Shown here piece after piece: positions 5,287 to 10,083 of a stretch of 10,083 bases of DNA. The position numbers were made by a program, and so were the translations under genes. Each line of letters begins with the position of its first letter. Position 1 is the first letter of the stretch. This DNA is from Candidatus Uhrbacteria bacterium (GTDB lineage Bacteria > Patescibacteriota > Patescibacteriia > UBA9934 > GWF2-40-263). Under the pieces are notes generated by a model. That model was not told the origin of the DNA. It saw only the letters and a list, made by a program, of their open reading frames with translations, and did not search any database. The stretch spans positions 1-10,083 of the forward strand of contig JACQXU010000052.1 in the NCBI GenBank assembly GCA_016208545.1, read 5' to 3'.

Positions 5287-6186
5287 GTGCCTGATATTGC
5301 CGCGCGTGAACACTCTTCAGTGATTTTTCCAATGTTGAAAGAACTCGGAATTGAAAAAGACGGAAGTGGAATTGATGTAATCGCTGTAACAGCGGGTCCC
5401 GGACTTGCTCCTGCTCTTCGAATCGGAGTTGAACTTGGAAAAGTTTTAACATGGATTTGGAAAAAACCACTTGTTGCTGTCAATCATTTGGAAGGGCATA
5501 TTTATAGTGTCCTAATAAACCCAAAACCTAACACCCAAAACCCAAAACCTATTTTTCCAGCTATTTGTCTAATCGTCTCCGGCGGTCACACTGAACTTAT
5601 TTTGATGAAAGATCACGGTATTTATGAACTTATTGGAATGACGCGCGATGATGCCGCAGGAGAAGCGTTTGATAAAGTCGCAAAACTTTTAGGTCTTGAA
5701 TATCCAGGCGGTCCGGCGATATCGAAATTAGCAGAGAATGGAAATCCAGATGCGATTTTATTTCCTCGCCCAATGATTGATTCAGATGATTTTGATTTTA
5801 GTTTTTCAGGATTGAAAACCGCGGTGAAAAAGAAAACGTCTGAAAGGTCTGAAATGTCGGAAATGTATAACACAGCAGATATTGCTGCGTCTTTTCAGCA
5901 AGCAGTTGTTGAAACGCTTGTAACAAAAACAATGCGCGCGGTTGAAAAATATCATCCTCAATCTGTAATTTTGTCTGGCGGAGTTTCAGCTAATAAATTT
6001 TTACGAACATCACTTGAGCAAACACTTCACAAACAACACCCAGTAATTTCTTTTTACGCTCCTGATTTTTCGCTCACTGGTGATAACGCTATAATGATTG
6101 CAGTTGCTGGCGCGTTTCGTGCCAAGCAAAAACAATTCGCAGATCCACTTACCCTTGTAGCTGATCCAAACATGAGACTTGTATGA
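5287..6186 (+). CDS. tsaD: tRNA threonylcarbamoyladenosine transferase TsaD, N-terminally truncated
   Basis: TsaD transfers the threonylcarbamoyl group from threonylcarbamoyl-AMP to A37 of ANN-decoding tRNAs, acting with TsaB and TsaE. Visible here: metal-binding NHLEGH (His67, His71), SGGHTEL (98-104), DDAAGEAFDKVAKLLG (121-136), FSFSGLKTAV (171-180), GGVSAN (231-236) and TGDNAIMIA with the metal ligand Asp266. The N-terminal strand with the 'GIETSCDET' nucleotide-binding motif, about 40-45 residues, is missing. Homologous text can be read only back to about 5254 (QSNEHAKFGGVVP), where a REP-like repeat begins, and typA ends only 77 bases before the GTG. No ATG, GTG or TTG precedes GTG 5287 in frame. 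Two in-frame tandem repeats (5520-5551, 5839-5865) lengthen loops. It is either a pseudogene, a functional variant, or an assembly join at the repeat. Confidence 0.85.
   Translation: MPDIAAREHSSVIFPMLKELGIEKDGSGIDVIAVTAGPGLAPALRIGVELGKVLTWIWKKPLVAVNHLEGHIYSVLINPKPNTQNPKPIFPAICLIVSGGHTELILMKDHGIYELIGMTRDDAAGEAFDKVAKLLGLEYPGGPAISKLAENGNPDAILFPRPMIDSDDFDFSFSGLKTAVKKKTSERSEMSEMYNTADIAASFQQAVVETLVTKTMRAVEKYHPQSVILSGGVSANKFLRTSLEQTLHKQHPVISFYAPDFSLTGDNAIMIAVAGAFRAKQKQFADPLTLVADPNMRLV
5520..5551 (+). repeat. 21-base in-frame tandem repeat inside tsaD
   Basis: CCCAAAACCTA occurs at 5520-5530 and again 21 bases later at 5541-5551, with an extra CCCAAAA at 5534-5540. It encodes NPKPNTQNPKP, a proline/asparagine-rich loop between the HLEGH motif and the SGGHTEL strand. 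The seven-codon period keeps the frame. Confidence 0.7.
5839..5865 (+). repeat. 9-base tandem repeat (three units) inside tsaD
   Basis: TCTGAAAGG, TCTGAAATG and TCGGAAATG follow each other without gap and encode SER-SEM-SEM. They sit in the loop after the FSGLKTAV motif. The period is three codons, so the frame is kept. Confidence 0.7.
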
Positions 6187-6620
6187 CTCCACGACTTAAC
6201 GACTCCACGGCTTCTTTTTCTCCCAACCAAACAAAACAAATAGCTGAAGACTTTGCGAAAACACTCAAAGGCGGTGAAGTTATTTTTTTGGAAGGCGAAC
6301 TCGGAACTGGAAAAACAACTTTTGTTCAAGGCGCGGCAAAAGCTCTCGGATACGGCGGCCCTGTTCGCAGTCCAACGTTTACGATAGTCAATATCTATCC
6401 AGCCTCGCACGAAACAATCAAAAAAATCGTTCACATTGATTTGTATCGTATTAAAAATAAGTCAGAACTTAGCGCGCTTGCGTTGGAAGAGCTTGTTCAA
6501 GACCCCAATTCTGTCATGTTTATTGAATGGCCTAGTTTACTTAGACCACTCTTGAAAACAAAACCGAAACGGATTATATTTGAAGAAACTAATTCTGTAA
6601 GAAAGATTGAGATAATATAA
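6183..6620 (+). CDS. tsaE: tRNA threonylcarbamoyladenosine biosynthesis ATPase TsaE
   Basis: TsaE is the small P-loop ATPase that binds the TsaB-TsaD complex and lets it turn over in tRNA t6A37 synthesis. The Walker A motif is GELGTGKTT (residues 38-46). SPTFTIVNIY (63-72), a Walker B-like HIDLYR with Asp86, and the FIEWP segment with Trp116 (113-117) follow, all typical. At 145 residues it is full length. The ATG at 6183 overlaps the tsaD stop as ATGA, which implies translational coupling, and no strong Shine-Dalgarno is visible. Residues 2-11 come from a 16-base direct repeat (6185-6213) and have no family counterpart. The gene is complete although its partner tsaD is not. Confidence 0.93.
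   Translation: MTPRLNDSTASFSPNQTKQIAEDFAKTLKGGEVIFLEGELGTGKTTFVQGAAKALGYGGPVRSPTFTIVNIYPASHETIKKIVHIDLYRIKNKSELSALALEELVQDPNSVMFIEWPSLLRPLLKTKPKRIIFEETNSVRKIEII
6185..6213 (+). repeat. 16-base direct repeat at the start of tsaE
   Basis: GACTCCACGACTTAAC (6185-6200) is followed by GACTCCACGGCTT (6201-6213). It encodes the non-conserved TPRLNDSTA N-terminal stretch of TsaE and includes the last bases of the tsaD stop. Confidence 0.65.
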
Positions 6621-6629
6621 ATTTTTTAT

Positions 6630-7175
6630 ATGGCATTAGCTGAACGTAGAGATTTTTATACAGGCAGAATGAATGAAACAGATGTCTTTGGGAGATTTCG
6701 ACCGTCAAAAGATTTTGAAGATGCATATCGCGCGATAGCAAAAGAAAATGGTTTTGTTGCGTATAAAACCGCTCTTGATTTGGTAAGAAAACACACAGAT
6801 CAAGACCCTGTTAATCCAATTCAGCCTTTTGCAAAAGAGTTGCGTATTGCGGTTATTGATGCGCTTAGTCTTGAAACTGAAGAACAAATGGATCGACTAA
6901 AATTTTACACCGCAGTTGGAACTGCCGCAGATATTTTTCATGGTATTGATGGATGGTTTGAGTATACGGACGACGACGGAAACAAAATCATTGTGACTTT
7001 AGACGTCACTACAAATCCAAAAAAAGAAACATGGAAAGCAGATGTTATTATTCAAGAAGTGGCTGACCCATCTGAAGATGAAAATAGGTTTATTGCAGAT
7101 GCTGAAAGATATGCGAAAGAAATTGTAAAACAATTTGAAGTAAAAATGAGCGCGATAGATGTAAAAACCGCCTGA
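6630..7175 (+). CDS. conserved-looking hypothetical protein, 181 aa
   Basis: I recognise no named family with confidence. Residues 1-60 are helical and charged (FGRFRPSKDFEDAYRAIAKENG). Residues 61-105 look like a second helical segment. Residues 104-140 form a beta-rich core: HGIDGWFE, a DDDG turn, KIIVTLDVTTNPKK and ADVII. The spacing Asp107 ... Asp125-Val-Thr ... Lys131/Lys132 faintly resembles PD-(D/E)xK nuclease-like folds, but the lysine is not at the canonical place, so this is only a hint. The ATG follows the tsaE stop by nine bases without a Shine-Dalgarno. A TATAAA eight bases before it (6616-6621) could be a -10 box of an extra promoter. A second ATG at 6669 is possible. The stop lies in the loop of the operon terminator. 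It is probably co-transcribed with typA-tsaD-tsaE. Confidence 0.78.
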   Translation: MALAERRDFYTGRMNETDVFGRFRPSKDFEDAYRAIAKENGFVAYKTALDLVRKHTDQDPVNPIQPFAKELRIAVIDALSLETEEQMDRLKFYTAVGTAADIFHGIDGWFEYTDDDGNKIIVTLDVTTNPKKETWKADVIIQEVADPSEDENRFIADAERYAKEIVKQFEVKMSAIDVKTA

Positions 7176-7186
7176 AGGCGGTTTTT
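7163..7186 (+). terminator. intrinsic terminator closing the typA-tsaD-tsaE cluster
   Basis: AAAAACCGCC (7163-7172) and GGCGGTTTTT (7177-7186) form a perfect 10-bp stem with a TGAA tetraloop. The stop codon TGA (7173-7175) is in that loop. The symmetry means it could also stop transcription from the other side. Confidence 0.9.
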
Positions 7187-7188
7187 GC

Positions 7189-7216
7189 TTGACAGTTTAT
7201 ATATAAAGAGTAGGGT
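7189..7216 (+). promoter_or_regulatory. promoter of the CxxC-protein gene
   Basis: TTGACA at 7189-7194 is a perfect -35 box, placed two bases after the terminator T-tract. The best -10 is TAGGGT at 7211-7216 (16-base spacer), matching consensus at three of six positions. Transcription would start near 7223 and keep both GGAGGT motifs. Confidence 0.45.
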
Positions 7217-7240
7217 AATCTGTTCCCAGATCGGAGGTAT

Positions 7241-7246
7241 GGAGGT
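7241..7246 (+). promoter_or_regulatory. ribosome binding site (GGAGGT) deciding the ATG at 7254
   Basis: GGAGGT lies seven bases before ATG 7254. A second GGAGGT (7233-7238) directly abuts another in-frame ATG (7239) with no spacer, so that ATG is a poor start. The tandem arrangement favours 7254. Confidence 0.65.
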
Positions 7247-7253
7247 AGAAGAA

Positions 7254-7556
7254 ATGGGAGCTGAATTTCAGTGTGCCGTCTGTCAAAACGGAAAAACAGA
7301 TGGTGTCGTTTTCCTGTGTACGCAATGTGCGCATCCTGAACGTGTACGAACCTATTGCGCAAATTGTGGCCACAGGCTCGATTTTTCGCTAGAAAAAGCC
7401 AAGAGGTTGTTTCAACTAGCTGGACTTTCAATCGCACAAACGGGCATCGTGTTTCGTTATACTTATTGTCCTGTCTGCTCAACTGGAAAAAGTGCAGTTC
7501 CAACGATTTTCGCCGTCCATCAAGACGGTTTTTCCACTTGCCTTGCGGCCGCCTAA
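7254..7556 (+). CDS. small protein with four CxxC pairs, probable zinc-binding protein, 100 aa
   Basis: The protein has CxxC pairs at residues 7/10 (CAVC), 22/25 (CTQC), 35/38 (CANC) and 72/75 (CPVC), plus Cys96. This pattern fits two structural zinc sites of the zinc-ribbon type. A helical segment (about 45-62, LEKAKRLFQLAGLSIAQTG) separates the third and fourth pairs. There is no signal peptide or membrane segment. Zinc-ribbon proteins of this size bind nucleic acids or proteins, but no specific function can be read. The start is ATG 7254, chosen from its Shine-Dalgarno; a longer frame opens at TTG 7185. It is transcribed alone, from a promoter right after the cluster terminator to its own terminator, whose loop holds the TAA. 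Confidence 0.75.
   Translation: MGAEFQCAVCQNGKTDGVVFLCTQCAHPERVRTYCANCGHRLDFSLEKAKRLFQLAGLSIAQTGIVFRYTYCPVCSTGKSAVPTIFAVHQDGFSTCLAAA
7513..7533 (+). terminator. terminator-like hairpin inside the end of the CxxC gene
   Basis: CCGTC (7513-7517) pairs with GACGG (7524-7528) around a six-base loop and is followed by TTTTT (7529-7533). It is within codons for VHQDGF, 30 bases before the second terminator. It may reduce full-length mRNA or be a coincidence of coding sequence. Confidence 0.3.
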
Positions 7557-7573
7557 TGCCTCGAGGTTTTTTT
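7541..7573 (+). terminator. intrinsic terminator of the CxxC gene, stop codon in the loop
   Basis: CCTTG (7541-7545) pairs with CGAGG (7562-7566) using one T-G pair, and GGC (7547-7549) pairs with GCC (7558-7560) across a 1x1 mismatch. The eight-base loop contains the stop TAA. Seven Ts follow (7567-7573). Confidence 0.7.
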
Positions 7574-7576
7574 ATA

Positions 7577-7736
7577 GATCGTTCTGACTCTTCTGTTCTT
7601 GACCGTCGCCGAAGACGTTTGTGAAGACCGGTGTGAGTGGCGGCGGCTTAGCCATCGCCGACGTGAGTCTTCGTGGTTAATTAGTGTTTGTACTAGTCGG
7701 CTCTGGATGTCTGCGAACAGAAGAGTCAGAACGATC
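7577..7736. repeat. 160-bp element with perfect 22-bp terminal inverted repeats; MITE-like or structured RNA
   Basis: The left arm, 7577-7598 (starting GATCGTTCTGACTC), is the exact reverse complement of 7715-7736 (ending GAGTCAGAACGATC). The 116-base interior is GC-richer than the flanks and has further complementarity. CGAAGAC (7610-7616) pairs with GTCTTCG (7667-7673), and GAAGAC occurs a second time at 7623-7628. A GC-rich hairpin, GGCG..GGC-TTA-GCC..CGCC, occupies 7639-7659. No coding frame of note lies inside. It sits between the terminator of the CxxC gene and the end of pilB. No clear target-site duplication flanks it (ATA on the left, AATAA on the right). It could be a non-autonomous transposable element, a non-coding RNA with a long closing stem, or a barrier between converging genes. 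Confidence 0.7.
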
Positions 7737-7751
7737 AATAAATTATTTTTA

Positions 7752-9479
7752 TCATCCAGCGATGCGTGAAACTTCCTCAATAGTTGTTTGGCCGTCGAGG
7801 ATTTTAAGCACGCCGTCTTGTTGAATCGTAATCATACCTTGTTGTTTTGCAAGTTCGCGCACTTGATATTCAGAAATTGATTCTGACATTGCCGCTTTGA
7901 TTTCATCGCTCATCGTTAGAATTTCGTAGAGTCCTACGCGGCCTTTGTATCCAGAACCATTACAAACATCACATCCTTTTCCTTTGTAAAATTTCCATTC
8001 AGATTCCGTAAATATTTTTTCTCCAGACGTTTCAGGAATTTCAGCGATGACTTTTTTTACATAAACCAGTTCTTCTTCGTTTGGTTGAACAGTCTCTTTG
8101 CATTTTTCACAAACACGACGAACAAGTCTTTGACCCACAATTGCATTCATGGCCGGTGCAAGTAAAAATGGTTTTACTCCCATTGAAAGAAAACGCGGAA
8201 TTGCTCCGGCCGCGTCGTTTGTGTGTAAAGTTGAAAGCATGAGGTGACCAGTGAGCGCGGCGTTGATAGCGACGTCCGCGGTTTCAAGATCGCGAATTTC
8301 TCCCACCATCACAATATCTGGATCCTGACGCAAAATTGATCGAAGTCCGTTTGCAAAAGTGTAATTTTTTGAATGATCAATTTGCGATTGATTAACTCCC
8401 TCGAGTTTGTATTCGATCGGATCTTCAAGTGTTACAACTTTTACGTCCGGCGTATTTAGTTTTCGCAAAACAGCGTAAAGCGTTGTTGTTTTTCCAGAAC
8501 CTGTCGGACCTGTTGTCATAATCATTCCGTGAGGTTTCAGAATTTCTTTTAACAATTTTTTTTCCGCGATCGCACGAAATCCAAGCTGTTCAAAATTAAC
8601 GTTGATCGCGCTTGGTTTCAAAATGCGCATCACAACTGATTCTCCCCACGCTGTTGGAATCGCGGAAACGCGAACATCAGTGTCGCCTGATTTTAGATAA
8701 ATAGTGAACCGTCCGTCTTGAGGACGTTCTGTCACATTTATTTTGAGTCCGCTAATAAGTTTGATGCGCGCAACAACTTTTTTCCAAAAATCATGCGGAA
8801 GCGTTGCAATTTCTTGCAGAACTCCGTCAACGCGAAATCGAACAATTATTTTTTCCTCTTCAGCTTCAACGTGAACATCGCTTGTTCCAAATTGTAAAGC
8901 TGCTGACAAAATAATTGTCATTATGTCTGTTATCGAGGCGTGACTCAAAACTTTTTGAATGTCTTGATATGTTTTTAATTGCGAACCGAATTGTTCAATC
9001 TCTTCATCTGTAACTTTTACTCCTTTTATTATTTGTTTAATCTTTGGCAAAGTTTCGTAGGCTTTAAGCGCCACTCTCAAACTCTCGGCAGAGATTTTAT
9101 AAAGTCCGCCATTGGCTTGGTTTCGTTCTTGAAGCTGAAAAAGCAAATCTTTTGCCGCTTGCAAATCAGGGTTTATCGAAGCAAGGCGAATTTCCGGGCC
9201 TGTAAACAAAAAACAAACAGTTTGCAGTTCTTGCGCCTGTTCAAGTGGAATTTGTCGAAGCGATTCAGGAGAAATCGGAAATCCCTTGAGATTTACGTAT
9301 GGAACGCCGAGCGTTTTTGCTTGATTTTCAGCCTCAACTTCTTTTTCTTTCAAACGCACTTCGGACATTTTTTCCTCAAACGCCTCATGAACCGTTGGAA
9401 TGCCAGACGCAGTTTTTGTCGTTGATTTTGCGCCTGTAAAATTCAACAGGTTTTCAATGCTTTGGATGTCGTCAGCCAT
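7752..9479 (-). CDS. pilB: type IV pilus assembly ATPase PilB/GspE family
   Basis: It is a hexameric cytoplasmic ATPase that powers pilin assembly at the inner membrane. Residues about 40-170 form the N-terminal regulatory (MshEN/T2SSE_N-like) region, including 'GVPYVNLKGFPI' (58-69). The ATPase core has DVHVEAEEEKIIVRFRVDG (201-219), ARIKLISGLKINVTERPQDGR (237-257, arginine-rich), Walker A GPTGSGKT (324-331), Asp box LEDPIEY (351-357), Walker B RQDPDIVMVGEIRD (384-397) and His box TGHLMLSTLHTND (410-422). Four cysteines (457, 460, 503, 506) form the zinc site typical of PilB/GspE and absent from PilT. At 575 residues it is complete. The ATG lies 15 bases after the stop of the upstream membrane gene, without a Shine-Dalgarno, so translation is probably coupled. 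No pilC, pilT or pilin gene is in the window. Confidence 0.93.
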   Translation of the reverse strand: MADDIQSIENLLNFTGAKSTTKTASGIPTVHEAFEEKMSEVRLKEKEVEAENQAKTLGVPYVNLKGFPISPESLRQIPLEQAQELQTVCFLFTGPEIRLASINPDLQAAKDLLFQLQERNQANGGLYKISAESLRVALKAYETLPKIKQIIKGVKVTDEEIEQFGSQLKTYQDIQKVLSHASITDIMTIILSAALQFGTSDVHVEAEEEKIIVRFRVDGVLQEIATLPHDFWKKVVARIKLISGLKINVTERPQDGRFTIYLKSGDTDVRVSAIPTAWGESVVMRILKPSAINVNFEQLGFRAIAEKKLLKEILKPHGMIMTTGPTGSGKTTTLYAVLRKLNTPDVKVVTLEDPIEYKLEGVNQSQIDHSKNYTFANGLRSILRQDPDIVMVGEIRDLETADVAINAALTGHLMLSTLHTNDAAGAIPRFLSMGVKPFLLAPAMNAIVGQRLVRRVCEKCKETVQPNEEELVYVKKVIAEIPETSGEKIFTESEWKFYKGKGCDVCNGSGYKGRVGLYEILTMSDEIKAAMSESISEYQVRELAKQQGMITIQQDGVLKILDGQTTIEEVSRIAG

Positions 9480-9494
9480 AAATAGCTGTCAGCT

Positions 9495-10083
9495 TTAGTC
9501 TATCACCATTCTCCACAATTTTGAAAATGGTTTGAGACCAAACGTTTTATGTTCAGCGCGTTTGTAAAAAAAACGCCAAGCGCTGTATTGAAAAGTTACA
9601 AGTGCGCCTCCAAATACGAGTATGAGAGCCAGTAAAAATAGTCCTGTTAAAATGTTGAAAATAAAAAATAAAAATGGCGATCCGGAAACAAGAATTGCAG
9701 TTCCAATAAATCCAAATGGAATTGAAAGCAGAATCAAAATTGTAATAAGTATGACTATGGCAGTAAATAAAATTACAAAAAGAATAAAACCGAATTCAAT
9801 TGACGAAAGCCATTGTTTTTTGAAAATGCGAAGCGCTGTGTGAAAAGCATCGAGCGCGCTTGACTTTGTTTCAACAACGTCAACAAGCGCAAGAATCGAA
9901 ATGATATGCAGAATAATAATAGCCGGAATGAAAATCATAAAATAAATAAGCAAAATAGTTGGAGCTAGATCATTGTTGTTTTGCAGAAAAAGAAGAACAG
10001 GAAGAGTGAGAAGGACGGTCAGAATTGCAAAAAGAATTTTTGTTGTGATGTTAACCAAAAACACTTCCCCAAAATGAGGAAGA
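9495..10083 (-). CDS. multi-pass membrane protein, N-terminus cut by the window edge
   Basis: The reading frame stays open to the window edge: six further sense codons (LPHFGE) precede the first in-frame GTG at 10064, and no convincing Shine-Dalgarno supports that GTG. The gene therefore probably begins outside. The visible 195 residues are very hydrophobic, with about five or six membrane segments (from the GTG roughly 8-27, 35-62, 88-106, 107-127 and 130-160). A cytoplasmic-looking segment (VVETKSSALDAFHTALRIFKKQW) lies between the second and third. A soluble tail ends in AEHKTFGLKPFSKLWRMVID. This layout resembles the uncharacterised six-helix membrane proteins common in Gram-positive bacteria and Parcubacteria, without a known activity. 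It is followed 15 bases later by pilB, so the two are likely one operon. Confidence 0.75.
   Translation of the reverse strand, partial: LPHFGEVFLVNITTKILFAILTVLLTLPVLLFLQNNNDLAPTILLIYFMIFIPAIIILHIISILALVDVVETKSSALDAFHTALRIFKKQWLSSIEFGFILFVILFTAIVILITILILLSIPFGFIGTAILVSGSPFLFFIFNILTGLFLLALILVFGGALVTFQYSAWRFFYKRAEHKTFGLKPFSKLWRMVID

Noticed and set aside
5520..5551. CRISPR-like repeats in tsaD
   Set aside because: Units are 7-21 bases, adjacent and without unique spacers, and they are translated in frame.
7185..7253. TTG start 23 codons upstream of the CxxC protein
   Set aside because: It would start in the terminator T-tract, before the predicted transcription start, and lacks a Shine-Dalgarno.
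7577..7736. Retron-type or group II intron RNA at the inverted-repeat element
   Set aside because: Terminal complementarity alone fits, but there is no reverse transcriptase gene in the window and no recognisable intron domain V or retron priming signature.
7553..7780. 75-codon minus-strand open frame through the inverted-repeat element
   Set aside because: It crosses the repeat arms and the end of pilB, has a basic low-complexity translation and no start signal.

Overview
The window looks like a compact, AT-leaning bacterial genome, most probably a member of the Candidate Phyla Radiation (Patescibacteria, Parcubacteria-like). This placement is an inference. It rests on the tight packing, the secreted protein carrying a 'DGKRHSFPNEK...SWF...IPLGKNVTFRP' block that I recognise as common in that group, several short proteins with no recognisable domain, and a single type IV pilus motor gene. 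No tRNA, rRNA, CRISPR array, transposase or phage gene was seen.

Layout. Positions 65-3015 are all on the minus strand: an unknown 207-residue protein with a structured 5' leader, a secreted protein, uracil phosphoribosyltransferase (upp) and a small multi-pass membrane protein. Positions 3016-3376 are a divergent intergenic stretch holding several inverted repeats and the typA promoter. Positions 3377-7175 form a plus-strand cluster: typA, an N-terminally shortened tsaD, tsaE and a protein of unknown function, closed by a strong intrinsic terminator. A separately promoted plus-strand gene for a 100-residue protein with four CxxC pairs follows (7254-7556). It converges on a minus-strand pair, a partial membrane protein and the PilB/GspE ATPase (7752-10083). 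Between the converging units lies a 160-bp element bounded by perfect 22-bp inverted repeats.

How the parts fit. TypA is a ribosome-associated GTPase, and TsaD and TsaE belong to the pathway that makes N6-threonylcarbamoyladenosine on tRNA, so the plus-strand cluster is about translation. Upp is a nucleotide-salvage enzyme. PilB powers type IV pilus assembly. The regulatory architecture is very economical. Four genes have their stop codon inside a terminator hairpin, and promoters start within or right after the preceding terminator. At least two genes (typA and the secreted protein) have a -10 box only 9 bases from the ATG and no Shine-Dalgarno sequence, which predicts leaderless mRNAs.

Most worth a second look: (1) the 160-bp inverted-repeat element at 7577-7736; (2) tsaD, which lacks the coding for its N-terminal nucleotide-binding motif exactly where a REP-like sequence sits; (3) three short in-frame tandem repeats in tsaD/tsaE; (4) two mutually exclusive hairpins in the leader of the first gene; (5) the palindromes upstream of typA.
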